The translations under genes and the position numbers were made by a program. A stretch of DNA of 64,000 nt, taken from positions 5,875,501-5,939,500 of the forward strand of contig NZ_LR134318.1 of assembly GCF_900636825.1 (NCBI RefSeq). Direction: 5' to 3'. Below are positions 53,326 to 63,243 of the stretch, piece after piece. The stretch's first letter is position 1; every line of letters starts with the position of its first letter. The notes under the pieces were generated by a model. That model was not told the origin of the DNA, searched no databases, and saw only the letters and a list, made by a program, of their open reading frames with translations. This DNA is from Pseudomonas fluorescens (GTDB taxonomy: Bacteria > Pseudomonadota > Gammaproteobacteria > Pseudomonadales > Pseudomonadaceae).

Positions 53326-53730
53326 ATGATAGAGCTCGAACAAGAAGATCCGATCCCACAGGGCGACCTGGCCCTGCAAATCACCGCACTTCCGCGCGAA
53401 ACCAATGGCTTTGGCGATATTTTCGGCGGCTGGCTGGTTGCGCAGATGGACCTGGCCGGCACCGCGATGGCTAGCCGTGTCGCCGGTGGCCGCGTCGCCA
53501 CCGTCGCCATCGATCGCATGGCGTTCCTGGTGCCGGTCGCCGTCGGTGCGCAATTGTCCTTTTATACCCAGACCCTGGAAATCGGCCGCAGCTCGATTCA
53601 GATGATGGTCGAAGTGTGGAGCGACGATCCGCTGTCCAGCGAGTGGCGTAAAGTGACCGAAGCGGTCTTCGTCTTCGTCGCTATCGACGGCAGCGGTCGC
53701 ACACGCTCGGTGCCGCCACGCGCGCGTTAA
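53326..53730 (+). CDS. Acyl-CoA thioesterase (hotdog fold, YciA type)
   Basis: 134 residues with the hotdog active-site stretch 'ETNGFGDIFGGWLVAQMDLAG' region (about 25-45), carrying the Asp before the 'FGGW' turn, and 'VATVAIDRMAFLVPV'. It hydrolyses acyl-CoA to free acid and CoA in the cytosol. Length is normal. It stands 57 nt before the mutarotase gene on the same strand. Confidence 0.92.
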   Translation: MIELEQEDPIPQGDLALQITALPRETNGFGDIFGGWLVAQMDLAGTAMASRVAGGRVATVAIDRMAFLVPVAVGAQLSFYTQTLEIGRSSIQMMVEVWSDDPLSSEWRKVTEAVFVFVAIDGSGRTRSVPPRAR

Positions 53731-53787
53731 ACCTCGCGGCCGTTTTGCGGTCGATAGTCGTCCCCAGTGTCTGATCGAGAGTTGCCC

Positions 53788-54687
53788 ATGAACACGCCCA
53801 ACGTTGAAGCCGTAAAACAGGATGAACTGAACTGCTGGCGTATCCGCCACGGCAAGGCCGAAGTGCTGGTGGCCCAGCAAGGCGCGCACATCCTCAGCTA
53901 TCAGGTCGACGGCCAGCCGCCGATCATCTGGCTCAACGACAAGGCCGACTTCAAGACCGGCAAGAGCATCCGCGCCGGCGTGCCGGTGTGCTGGCCGTGG
54001 TTCGGCAAATTCGAACGCAACCCGCAGAGCGTGCAGGCCATGTTCACCGGCGAGCAACCGGCGCCTGCGCACGGTCTGGTGCGGGCGATGGATTGGGAAT
54101 TGGGCGGCATCGAAGCTGAGGCCGACGGCATCAAGGTCGAGTTCAAACTGCCCGTCCCGCAAGATGGCCTGCCGGGCTGGTCGCACGAAGTCGATCTGAC
54201 CCTGACCCTGCACCTGTCAGAGGAATTGCACTACAGCCTGACCAGCCATAACCGTGGCGCCGATACCGTCACGCTCAGTCAGGCGTTGCACACGTATTTC
54301 GCCGTGAGTGATGTGCGCAATGTGCACGTCGACGGCGTCGCCGGGCTGAACTACATCGAAACGCTCGATGACTGGAACACCGCCAGCCAGACAGGCGATT
54401 TGCAGTTCAGCGGTGAGACCGACCGTATTTATCTGGACGCGCCGCCGCAGCTGAGCATCGTTGATCCGACCTGGGAGCGACGCATCGTGCTGACCGCAAC
54501 AGGCTCACGTACCGCGGTGATCTGGAACCCGTGGACCGACCGCGCCGCCGCTCTGCCGGACATGGATAACGATGGCTGGCAGCGCATGCTGTGCATCGAG
54601 ACGGCGAACGTGATGGATGACATCGTCACGCTGGCACCGGGTGCGAGTCATACCATGGGTGTCAGCGTCGCAAGCAAACCGCTTTAA
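53788..54687 (+). CDS. D-hexose-6-phosphate mutarotase (YeaD/aldose 1-epimerase family)
   Basis: 299 residues from ATG 53788; seven further in-frame codons upstream lack a start with a ribosome site. 'GKSIRAGVPVCWPWFG' (about 61-76), 'HGLVRAMDWEL' and 'ALHTYFAVSD' are the family landmarks, including the His and Asp/Glu of the active site. It should interconvert the anomers of hexose 6-phosphates. A symmetrical terminator follows. Confidence 0.93.
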   Translation: MNTPNVEAVKQDELNCWRIRHGKAEVLVAQQGAHILSYQVDGQPPIIWLNDKADFKTGKSIRAGVPVCWPWFGKFERNPQSVQAMFTGEQPAPAHGLVRAMDWELGGIEAEADGIKVEFKLPVPQDGLPGWSHEVDLTLTLHLSEELHYSLTSHNRGADTVTLSQALHTYFAVSDVRNVHVDGVAGLNYIETLDDWNTASQTGDLQFSGETDRIYLDAPPQLSIVDPTWERRIVLTATGSRTAVIWNPWTDRAAALPDMDNDGWQRMLCIETANVMDDIVTLAPGASHTMGVSVASKPL

Positions 54688-54690
54688 GAT

Positions 54691-54723
54691 CAAAAGATCG
54701 GGCCGCGTTCGGACGATCTTTTG
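54691..54723. terminator. Bidirectional terminator between the mutarotase and DUF3299 genes
   Basis: Perfect 10-base arms CAAAAGATCG and CGATCTTTTG around GGCCGCGTTCGGA. It closes two convergent genes and lies 3 nt from each stop. Confidence 0.88.
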
Positions 54724-54725
54724 CT

Positions 54726-55262
54726 TTAGAGATCAGATTCCTGCACCACCCGCACTTTGTCCGCCTCCAGCGCATACGCCGCATCGGCCAGGTCGTTGCT
54801 GACCTTTTCGATTTTCAGCGTGCCGGTCACCCACAGCGGCGTATAGATATCGTCCAGCTTCAAGCCCTTTGGATACTTCACCAGCACCAATTGGTTTGGC
54901 GGCGGTGGCGGCACGTGGATGCAGGCGCCCGGATATGGCACGAGGAAAAACAGCGTGCTGCGGCCCTTGGCGTCAGACTCCAGCGGCACTGGATAACCAC
55001 CGATGCGAATGTGTTTGTCGTTCATCGACGCCACGGTTTTGCTCGAATACATCACTGCCGGCAAACCTTTGGCCTGCTTCATCCCGCCCTTCTCGGTGAA
55101 GGTGCCGGTGGCTTCCGGGGAGTTGTGGTCGATTTCAGGCATGGCCTCGAGGGCCTTTTGATCCGACTTGGGCATCAATTCAAGCCAGTCGGTTTCCGGC
55201 AGTTCGCCGGCATGGGCAAAGCCGCTGCCCAGAAAAAGCAGAGTCAACAGAAGACGGCGCAT
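54726..55262 (-). CDS. Exported DUF3299 protein
   Basis: 178 residues from ATG 55262, chosen because it places the signal peptide (MRRLLLTLLFLGSGFAHA) at the start. The mature part has the DUF3299 landmarks 'IRIGGYPVPLE', 'FFLVPYPGACIHVPPPPPNQ' with a single Cys near the middle, and 'PLWVTGTLKIE'. Periplasmic, function unknown; the fold is related to OB-like domains found near permease genes in other bacteria. Confidence 0.88.
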   Translation of the reverse strand: MRRLLLTLLFLGSGFAHAGELPETDWLELMPKSDQKALEAMPEIDHNSPEATGTFTEKGGMKQAKGLPAVMYSSKTVASMNDKHIRIGGYPVPLESDAKGRSTLFFLVPYPGACIHVPPPPPNQLVLVKYPKGLKLDDIYTPLWVTGTLKIEKVSNDLADAAYALEADKVRVVQESDL

Positions 55263-55354
55263 GAAAGTGCTCGGTAAAGAAGGAATGATCGGTAAATCGC
55301 CGAGCATTCTAGCCCTCCCTGCCGCGTTGGCAGAGAGGACTTTGTCGCTTTGGA

Positions 55355-55600
55355 TCAGTTCTTTTTGATCAGGCCGTAGATCACCAGCAGCACGATGGCG
55401 CCAACCAGTGCACCAATGAAGCCTGCGCCTTCGCCCGCGCGATAAATGCCCAGAGCCTGGCCGCCGTAAGTGGCCGCCAGCGAACCGCCGATACCGAGCA
55501 GGATGGTCATGATCCAGCCCATGCTGTCATCGCCCGGTTTCAGGAACCGAGCCAGCAGGCCGACGATCAAGCCGATAAAGATGGTTCCGATAATTCCCAT
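55355..55600 (-). CDS. GlsB/YeaQ/YmgE-family small membrane protein
   Basis: 81 residues, three Gly-rich hydrophobic helices ('MGIIGTIFIGLIVGLLARFL', 'MGWIMTILLGIGGSLAATYG', 'GFIGALVGAIVLLVIYGL') and a short basic end. The family is stress-associated (transglycosylase-associated protein); no enzymatic activity is proven. A TGCCAAAG/CTTTGGCA dyad (55627-55652) lies upstream, behind purK. Confidence 0.93.
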   Translation of the reverse strand: MGIIGTIFIGLIVGLLARFLKPGDDSMGWIMTILLGIGGSLAATYGGQALGIYRAGEGAGFIGALVGAIVLLVIYGLIKKN

Positions 55601-55712
55601 GGCATTTCCCTCTGATTAAGTGGCTATGCCAAAGCCTAGTCAGACTTTGGCATCCTGCCATGAGAGAACGGCGGCGCCTGAATGGTTCCGCCGCTGCCAC
55701 ATGAAACCGTTT

Positions 55713-56795
55713 TTACTCGGCGATCAGCGCTTCGATCTTGACGATCTGCGCCTGCAGCGTAGCCATGTCGGCGCAGCGCAAGTTGGCGTGACCAACCTTG
55801 CGCCCGGCCTTGAAGGCTTTGCCGTAGTGATGCAGATGGCAATCGTCGATCGCGATGACTTTTTCAACGGGCGGGACGACGCCGATGAAGTTGAGCATCG
55901 CGCTCTCGCCGACCTTGGCGGTCGAACCCAGCGGCAGGCCGGCAACGGCGCGCAGATGGTTTTCGAACTGGCTGCACTCGGCGCCTTCGGTGGTCCAGTG
56001 CCCGGAGTTGTGCACCCGCGGGGCGATTTCGTTGGCTTTCAGGCCGCCGTCGACTTCAAAGAATTCGAAAGCCATCACGCCGACGTAGTCGAGGTGTTTG
56101 AGCACGCGGCTGGAGTAATCCTCGGCCAGTGCCTGCAACGGGTGATCGGTGCTGGCGACCGACAGCTTGAGGATGCCGCTGTCGTGGGTGTTGTGCACCA
56201 GCGGGTAAAACCTGGTTTCGCCATCGCGGGCACGCACGGCGATCAGCGAGACTTCACCGGTGAACGGCACGAAGCCCTCCAGCAGGCAGGCGACGCTGCC
56301 CAGCTCGGCGAAGGTGCCAGCCACATCTTCCGGCTTGCGCAGAACTTTCTGGCCCTTGCCGTCGTAGCCCAGAGTGCGGGTTTTCAACACGGCGGGCAGA
56401 CCGATCGAAGCGACCGCAGCATCCAGGTCGGCTTGCGACTGAATGTCGGCGAACGCCGGGGTCGGGATGCCCAGATCCTTGAACATGCTCTTTTCGAACC
56501 AGCGGTCGCGAGCAATGCGCAGCGCTTCGGCGCTCGGGTAGACCGGAACGAATTGCGAGAGAAATGCCACGGTTTCGGCCGGGACGCTTTCGAACTCGAA
56601 GGTCACCAGATCGACTTCATCGGCGAGTTGGCGCAGATGATCCTGATCGCCGTAATCGGCCCGCAGGTGTTCGCCCAGCGCGGCCGCACAGGCGTCCGGC
56701 GCAGGGTCGAGGAAAGCGAAGTTCATGCCCAGCGGAGTGCCCGCCAGGGCCAACATGCGACCCAACTGGCCGCCACCGATTACACCGATCTTCAT
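55713..56795 (-). CDS. purK: 5-(carboxyamino)imidazole ribonucleotide synthase PurK
   Basis: 360 residues from ATG 56795 (GAGG site, product starts 'MKIGVIGGGQLGRML'); 21 further open codons upstream overlap purE. ATP-grasp fold with 'LPAVLKTRTLGYDGKGQKVL' (about 130-150) and 'NEIAPRVHNSGHWT' (about 255-268). It makes N5-CAIR from AIR, ATP and bicarbonate in purine synthesis. It follows purE by 10 nt. Confidence 0.97.
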   Translation of the reverse strand: MKIGVIGGGQLGRMLALAGTPLGMNFAFLDPAPDACAAALGEHLRADYGDQDHLRQLADEVDLVTFEFESVPAETVAFLSQFVPVYPSAEALRIARDRWFEKSMFKDLGIPTPAFADIQSQADLDAAVASIGLPAVLKTRTLGYDGKGQKVLRKPEDVAGTFAELGSVACLLEGFVPFTGEVSLIAVRARDGETRFYPLVHNTHDSGILKLSVASTDHPLQALAEDYSSRVLKHLDYVGVMAFEFFEVDGGLKANEIAPRVHNSGHWTTEGAECSQFENHLRAVAGLPLGSTAKVGESAMLNFIGVVPPVEKVIAIDDCHLHHYGKAFKAGRKVGHANLRCADMATLQAQIVKIEALIAE

Positions 56796-56805
56796 CTCAA
56801 CAACC

Positions 56806-57297
56806 TCAGGCAATACGTGGGTCTGGATTGTCCAGGACGCTGTCTGTCTGCTCGGCACGGAAGGTTTTCAGTACCGCGTGGAACTGCGGGTGCTTGGCAC
56901 CGAGAATGCTCGCCGAGAGCAGCGCGGCGTTGATCGCGCCAGCCTTGCCAATCGCAAGGGTAGCGACCGGAATGCCCGCGGGCATCTGCACGATCGACAG
57001 CAGCGAATCGACGCCCGAGAGCATGGCCGACTGCACCGGCACACCCAGCACTGGCAGGTGGGTCTTGGCCGCACACATGCCCGGCAAGTGGGCTGCGCCA
57101 CCGGCACCGGCGATAATCACCTCGATGCCGCGGCTTTCAGCCTCTTCGGCGTACTGGAACAGCAGATCCGGGGTGCGGTGGGCGGAAACCACCTTGACCT
57201 CGTACGGGATGCCGAGCTTTTCCAGCATATCGGCGGTGTGGCTAAGGGTGGACCAATCGGACTTGGAGCCCATGATCACGCCAACCAGTGCACTCAT
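56806..57297 (-). CDS. purE: N5-carboxyaminoimidazole ribonucleotide mutase PurE
   Basis: 163 residues from ATG 57297; the open frame extends upstream into the leader hairpins and is not used. '[10 protein letters not shown]' (about 9-18), 'SAHRTPDLL' (about 42-50) and '[12 protein letters not shown]' (about 70-81) are the signature loops of the class I enzyme. It converts N5-CAIR to CAIR. The first gene of purEK, preceded by a structured leader. Confidence 0.97.
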   Translation of the reverse strand: MSALVGVIMGSKSDWSTLSHTADMLEKLGIPYEVKVVSAHRTPDLLFQYAEEAESRGIEVIIAGAGGAAHLPGMCAAKTHLPVLGVPVQSAMLSGVDSLLSIVQMPAGIPVATLAIGKAGAINAALLSASILGAKHPQFHAVLKTFRAEQTDSVLDNPDPRIA

Positions 57298-57345
57298 CGT
57301 CGCGCCTCTTCTCTCTGGAGCGCCCGCAGGCGCGTCATAAAACAA

Positions 57346-57401
57346 CAAGCCACGCAGGTTGCGTGGCTTGATTGTGCGAAAAATGGCCGGTCGTGCCGGC
57401 C
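57346..57401 (-). promoter_or_regulatory. Two terminator-like hairpins in the purE leader
   Basis: Minus-strand reading: first GGCCGG-CACGA-CCGGCC followed by ATTTTT (57379-57401), then CAAGCCACGC-AACCT-GCGTGGCTTG followed by TTGTTTTA (57346-57370 plus tail). Both stems are perfect. The 3' hairpin ends about 50 nt before the purE ATG. A TATACT (-10-like) lies just upstream at 57413-57418. The arrangement suggests attenuation or early termination. Confidence 0.6.
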
Positions 57402-57512
57402 GAAGGCCGCGCAGTATACCGCAAAGAAAGCAATAAACAGCCCCCTGCGCGACCATCTGTCATCTGCCGCAAATGCCCGGTTTTATTGACCTGAAGGTCA
57501 GCCAAAAGGATC

Positions 57513-57588
57513 AAAAGATCGCAGCCTTCGGCAGCTCCTACAGGGATATGTATTCCAATGCAGGAGCTGCCGCAGGCTGCGATCTTTT
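57513..57588. repeat. GATCGCAGCC-type REP pair (copy 5)
   Basis: AAAAGATCGCAGCCTTCGGC at the left and GCAGGCTGCGATCTTTT at the right. The right end touches the stop codon of the LysR gene (57588-57590), so it may act as that gene's terminator. Confidence 0.9.
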
Positions 57589-58496
57589 CAGGAAGACTGC
57601 GCGGCGCCGCCCTCAAGCTTGCGCCACAGCAAGCGTACGTTGGCCTTGCGCACCAGCGCGCAGCGATACAGGCGGATCTCCAGCGGCACATGCCATTGCG
57701 AACCACCGCATACCACCAGCTCACCACGGGCCAGCTCAGCGCGTACGCTCAGTTGCGGCACCCAGGCGATGCCCAGTCCTTCCAGCGCCATGCTTTTCAG
57801 ACTGTCAGCCATCGCGGTTTCGTAAATGGTGGTGAAACGCAGTTGGCGCTGACGTAGCAATCCATTTACCGAACGCCCGAGAAACGCCCCGGCGCTGTAG
57901 GCCAGCAACGGCACGCTCGCATCGCTTTCAAGGTCGAACAACGGCTTGCCGTCGGCATCCGCCGCGCACACCGGAAGCATTTCGGTCTGGCCCAAGTGCA
58001 GCGACGGGAAAATCTCCGGGTCCATCTGCATGGCCGCGTCCGGATCATAGAACGCCAGCATCAGATCGCAACCGCCCTCGCGCAACGCGTGCACCGCGTC
58101 GCCGACGTTGGTCGCCACGAGGCGCGTGGCGATGTTCAAACCTTCGTTGCGCAACTGCGCGATCCAGCGCGGAAAAAACCCCAGTGCCAACGAGTGAGCG
58201 GCGGCGACCTGCATCACTTCGCCCTGCCCGCCTTCCAGATGATGCAGATGACGCAGCACTTCACCGAGCTGTTCGACGACGGTGCGCGCCGTTACCAGAA
58301 ACAGCTGCCCTGCTGCGGTCAGCTCGATCGGCGTGCGCGAGCGATTGACCAGCGTGAGCCCCAGCGCCGCTTCAAGGCTGCGGATGCGCCGACTGAACGC
58401 CGGCTGCGTCACGAAGCGCCGTTCGGCCGCTTGCGAAAAGCTGCGGGTGGCGGCCAGAGCACTGAAGTCCTCGAGCCATTTGCTTTCCAGATTCAT
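57588..58496 (-). CDS. LysR-family transcriptional regulator divergent from aspA
   Basis: 302 residues from ATG 58496 (starts 'MNLESKWLEDFSALAATRSF'); eight further codons upstream are less likely. The N-terminal winged helix ('SFSQAAERRFVTQPAFSRRI', about 19-38) is followed by a periplasmic-binding-like effector domain. It is read away from aspA, the common layout for a LysR protein controlling its neighbour. A T-N11-A palindrome lies between them. The inducer is unknown; aspartate or asparagine is a natural guess. Confidence 0.92.
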   Translation of the reverse strand: MNLESKWLEDFSALAATRSFSQAAERRFVTQPAFSRRIRSLEAALGLTLVNRSRTPIELTAAGQLFLVTARTVVEQLGEVLRHLHHLEGGQGEVMQVAAAHSLALGFFPRWIAQLRNEGLNIATRLVATNVGDAVHALREGGCDLMLAFYDPDAAMQMDPEIFPSLHLGQTEMLPVCAADADGKPLFDLESDASVPLLAYSAGAFLGRSVNGLLRQRQLRFTTIYETAMADSLKSMALEGLGIAWVPQLSVRAELARGELVVCGGSQWHVPLEIRLYRCALVRKANVRLLWRKLEGGAAQSS

Positions 58497-58563
58497 CACG
58501 TCCTCCCGGACACGCACCAAAACAGGTCACACGTCTGCCGCAGACACGGCGTCACATGGGCAT

Positions 58564-58580
58564 TATGCCGAATGTGCATA
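58564..58580. promoter_or_regulatory. LysR-type T-N11-A operator between the regulator and aspA
   Basis: TATGC-CGAATGT-GCATA: perfect 5-base arms, equal to TAT-N11-ATA, the LysR box form. It lies 67 nt from the regulator ATG and about 96 nt from the aspA ATG. Confidence 0.6.
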
Positions 58581-58676
58581 GGCCAGCGCTTAACAGCATT
58601 GGCCCAAAATTTCCCACAAGCCTAGCATTCGCAGCGTTCCGGCACAGACCGGGTTCTTATCGAGATGATTTCTATC

Positions 58677-60101
<1,425 letters not shown>

Positions 60102-60164
60102 GCCGAGACGCTATTTGAAGCACCGCTCACCAGGTCGAGGGACTAGACACCTCTCACCTTTTGA

Positions 60165-60199
60165 GGGCTTGGGGATCTAGTCCCCAAGCCCTTTTTTTT
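60165..60199 (+). terminator. Rho-independent terminator of aspA
   Basis: GGGCTTGGGGA-TCTAG-TCCCCAAGCCC followed by eight T: an 11-bp perfect stem, 64 nt after the aspA stop. Confidence 0.97.
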
Positions 60200-60248
60200 A
60201 ACTTTTTTGCGGGCAGGACGTTAGATGCTTTGTGTATTCGATACCGCC

Positions 60249-60337
60249 AAGATCGCAGCCTTCGGCAGCTCCTACATTGATTGACGTACACGTGTAGGAG
60301 CTGCCGAAGGCTCGGGCCGTGATCGGACGATTTTTTG
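60249..60337. repeat. GATCGCAGCC-type REP pair (copy 6, degenerate right arm)
   Basis: Left arm AAGATCGCAGCCTTCGGC; inner GTAGGAGCTGCCGAAGG is intact. The far right part reads CTCGGGCCGTGATCGGACGA instead of CTGCGATCTTTT, resembling the altered arm of copy 2. Confidence 0.85.
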
Positions 60338-60602
60338 ATCTTGCAGCACCCTCGTTTCGTCGCTTGCACCACTACCGTGCAGACGGGCACGCCACTGATC
60401 GGTATAGTGCCGCCCCTCTTCGCGTGAGCGGTCGTCGGTAACGAGGCCATAACCCATGCGAAACCCGAACTAATAACAAAACCCGCGATATGGATCCGGG
60501 ACGAAACCTTCGCCTCGCCCGTCGTGCCGCGCGCAGACCGGTGTAACACGATGTTTCTCCGATCCAGCATTTGCACCCACAAAAAACAGCGAGGATAAAT
60601 CC

Positions 60603-62051
60603 ATGCTCGAAGTCATCAACGACTTCCTCTCAGGGAAAGTACTGATCGCGCTCATTGTCGGGCTCGGTAGTTACTTCACGATTCGCTCGCGTTTCGTTCA
60701 ATTGCGTCATTTCTTCCACATGTTCGCGGTGTTCCGCGACAGCCTCAAAGGCAGCGCCGGGCAACTCAGCTCGTTCCAGGCCTTGATGCTCAGCCTCGCC
60801 GGCCGCGTCGGTGCAGGCAACATTGCCGGTGTCGGCATCGCTGTGACCCTCGGCGGCCCGGGCGCGGTGTTCTGGATGTGGGTGACCGCACTGGTCGGCA
60901 TGTCCAGCAGCTTCTTCGAGTGCACGCTGGCCCAGGTCTACAAGCGCGCCGATGGCGACGGCCTGTACCGTGGCGGTCCGGCGTATTACATCCAGCACGG
61001 ACTCAAGCTCAAAGGCATGGCGATAGTGTTCTCCGTCCTGCTGCTGGTCACCTACGGCTTCGCCTTCATCGGCCTGCAGTCCTACACCGTGACCCACTCG
61101 CTGCAGAACGCCTTTGACTTCAACCCACAACACACCGGGATCGTGCTCGCGGTGCTGCTGGCCATCACGTTCATCGGCGGCATCAAGCGCATCGCTTCAG
61201 TGTCCGACCTGCTGGTACCGATCAAGACTTTGGCCTACATCGGCGTAACCCTGTACGTGATCGGTACCCAGATCGAACAAGTGCCAGCCATGCTGGAAAC
61301 CATCTTCAAGAGCGCCTTCGGTCTTGACCCGGCTTTTGGCGGCCTGCTCGGCAGCGCCATCGTGATGGGCGTGAAGCGTGGCGTGTTCGCCAACGAAGCG
61401 GGCCTGGGCAGTGCGCCGAACGTCGCGGCTGTGGCCGCGGTGAAACATCCGGGCGCGCAGGGCGTGGTCCAGGCGTTCAGCGTGTTCCTCGACACCTTCG
61501 TGATCTGCACCTGCACCGCGCTGCTGATTCTGCTGTCGGGCTTCTACACGCCGGGTTTCGAAGGTGACGGGATTGTCCTGACCCAGAACTCGCTGGCCGC
61601 CGTGGTCGGTGACTGGGGTCGCATGTTCGTCAGCGTCGCGCTGTCGCTGTTCGTCTTCACGTGCATTCTCTACAACTACTATCTGGGCGAGAACAGCCTG
61701 CAATTCCTCACCCGCAACCGCGCTGCACTGATGATTTTCCGCGGTCTGGTGCTGGCGCTGGTGGTGTGGGGTTCGATGCAGGACCTGACGACGGTGTTCG
61801 CCTTCGCCGATATCACTATGACCTGCCTGGCCTTCGTTAACCTGGTGGCCCTGGCCATGCTGTTCAAGGTCGGCATGCGAGTCATGCGCGACTACGACGA
61901 GCAGCGCCGCGCCGGCGTCAAACAGCCAGTGTTCGACTCGAGCAAGTTCGCCGATCTGGATCTGGATCTGAAGGCCTGGCCGACCAATCCGCCCGCAGCC
62001 GCGAGCAAGACTGAAGCCGAGCCGCAAGGCGTACCTGCAGCGCAACGCTGA
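60603..62051 (+). CDS. AGCS-family sodium:amino acid symporter
   Basis: 482 residues with about ten to eleven membrane helices. 'SLAGRVGAGNIAGVGIAVTLGGPGAVFWMW' region (about 64-95) and 'GVKRGVFANEAGLGSAPNVAA' (about 257-277) are the AGCS landmarks; the C-terminal 50 residues are hydrophilic. The family is named for alanine or glycine uptake. Here it stands between aspartase and asparaginase genes, so asparagine, aspartate or glutamine is a plausible substrate. That specificity is inference only. Confidence 0.93.
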   Translation: MLEVINDFLSGKVLIALIVGLGSYFTIRSRFVQLRHFFHMFAVFRDSLKGSAGQLSSFQALMLSLAGRVGAGNIAGVGIAVTLGGPGAVFWMWVTALVGMSSSFFECTLAQVYKRADGDGLYRGGPAYYIQHGLKLKGMAIVFSVLLLVTYGFAFIGLQSYTVTHSLQNAFDFNPQHTGIVLAVLLAITFIGGIKRIASVSDLLVPIKTLAYIGVTLYVIGTQIEQVPAMLETIFKSAFGLDPAFGGLLGSAIVMGVKRGVFANEAGLGSAPNVAAVAAVKHPGAQGVVQAFSVFLDTFVICTCTALLILLSGFYTPGFEGDGIVLTQNSLAAVVGDWGRMFVSVALSLFVFTCILYNYYLGENSLQFLTRNRAALMIFRGLVLALVVWGSMQDLTTVFAFADITMTCLAFVNLVALAMLFKVGMRVMRDYDEQRRAGVKQPVFDSSKFADLDLDLKAWPTNPPAAASKTEAEPQGVPAAQR

Positions 62052-62105
62052 CAGGTAAATGACGGGCGCATCCCCTGCGCCCGTCGGTTATTGTGATGCA
62101 ATAAC

Positions 62106-62197
62106 TTGTAGGAGCGAGCCTGCTCGCGATAGCGGTTCATCACTCAACATTTATGTTGGCTGAAAGACCGCTATCGCGAGCAGGCTCACTCCTACAA
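62106..62197. repeat. GAGCGAGCCTGCTCGCGATAGCGG-type REP pair
   Basis: TTGTAGGAGCGAGCCTGCTC at the left mirrors GAGCAGGCTCACTCCTACAA at the right, with CGCGATAGCGGT / ACCGCTATCGCG inside. A second REP family, distinct from the GATCGCAGCC copies; one copy in the window. Confidence 0.93.
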
Positions 62198-62221
62198 TGT
62201 CATCTCTTGTGGAGACCTCAG

Positions 62222-63226
62222 ATGATTGCCAATTCTTATCCCGCAGCTCAACACGTCATGGTGCTCTACACCGGCGGCACCATCGGCATGCAGGCCAGCG
62301 CCAACGGTCTGGCCCCGGCGTCCGGCTTCGAAGCGCGGATGCGCGACTACTTGCACAGCCAGCCAGAGCTGGTCGTGCCGCAGTGGCGCTTTCGGGAAAT
62401 GTCACCGCTGATCGACAGCGCCAATATGACCCCGGCCTACTGGCAGCAACTGCGCGAAGCGGTGGTCGATGCCGTCGACGTCCAAGGCTGCGACAGCGTA
62501 TTGATTCTGCACGGCACCGACACCTTGGCTTACAGCGCGGCGGCGATGAGTTTTCAGTTGCTCGGCCTGCATGCCCGCGTGTGCTTCACCGGTTCGATGC
62601 TGCCGGCAGGCGTGACCGACAGCGATGCCTGGGAAAACCTCGGTGGCGCGTTGGTCGCCCTGAGCCAGGGCTTGGCGCCGGGCGTGCATCTGTATTTCCA
62701 TGGAGAACTGCTGGCGCCGACTCGTTGTGCGAAAGTTCGCAGTTTCGGTCGTCATCCGTTCAAGCGGCTCGAGCGTCAGGGTGGTGGTGTTAAGGCACCA
62801 TCGATTCCCGCCGAACTGACCTACAACCAGCCCAAGCAACTGGCGAAGGTCGCCGTGCTACCGCTGTTTCCTGGTATCAGCGCCGAAGTCCTCGACGGCC
62901 TGCTCGACAGTGGCATTCAAGGGCTGGTGCTGGAGTGCTACGGAAGCGGCACGGGGCCGAGCGATAACCCCGAATTTCTCGCCAGCCTTGGCCGTGCACG
63001 GGATAACGGTGTAGTCGTCGTCGCAGTGACGCAATGTCATGAAGGTGGCGTTGAGCTGGATGTTTACGAGGCCGGCAGCCGCTTGCGGGGTGTGGGCGTG
63101 TTGTCCGGCGGTGGCATGACACGCGAGGCGGCATTTGGCAAATTGCATGGCTTGCTGGGTGCAGGGCTGGAAGCCGCTGAAGTGCGTCGGCTGATCGAAT
63201 TGGATCTGTGTGGTGAGTTACTCTGA
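62222..63226 (+). CDS. ansA: Type I asparaginase
   Basis: 334 residues from ATG 62222 (GGAG site upstream); 23 further open codons reach into the REP element and are not used. 'YTGGTIGM' (16-23) and 'LHGTDTLAYSA' (about 96-106) carry the two catalytic Thr residues; no signal peptide, so cytosolic. It converts asparagine to aspartate and ammonia, feeding the aspartase encoded 2 kb upstream. Confidence 0.95.
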   Translation: MIANSYPAAQHVMVLYTGGTIGMQASANGLAPASGFEARMRDYLHSQPELVVPQWRFREMSPLIDSANMTPAYWQQLREAVVDAVDVQGCDSVLILHGTDTLAYSAAAMSFQLLGLHARVCFTGSMLPAGVTDSDAWENLGGALVALSQGLAPGVHLYFHGELLAPTRCAKVRSFGRHPFKRLERQGGGVKAPSIPAELTYNQPKQLAKVAVLPLFPGISAEVLDGLLDSGIQGLVLECYGSGTGPSDNPEFLASLGRARDNGVVVVAVTQCHEGGVELDVYEAGSRLRGVGVLSGGGMTREAAFGKLHGLLGAGLEAAEVRRLIELDLCGELL

Positions 63227-63243
63227 GCAAGGCTCTGGAATGG

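Larger units (their letters stand above)
60102..60602. other. 501-nt spacer between aspA and the symporter gene
   Basis: It holds the aspA terminator (60165-60199), one REP pair (60249-60337) and about 265 nt without a recognisable gene or strong promoter before the symporter start. The terminator implies that the symporter has its own promoter here. Confidence 0.7.

Noticed and set aside
55627-55652. TGCCAAAG...CTTTGGCA dyad downstream of purK as a terminator
   Set aside because: The 8-bp stem has a long loop and no T-run on either strand, so terminator function is not supported.
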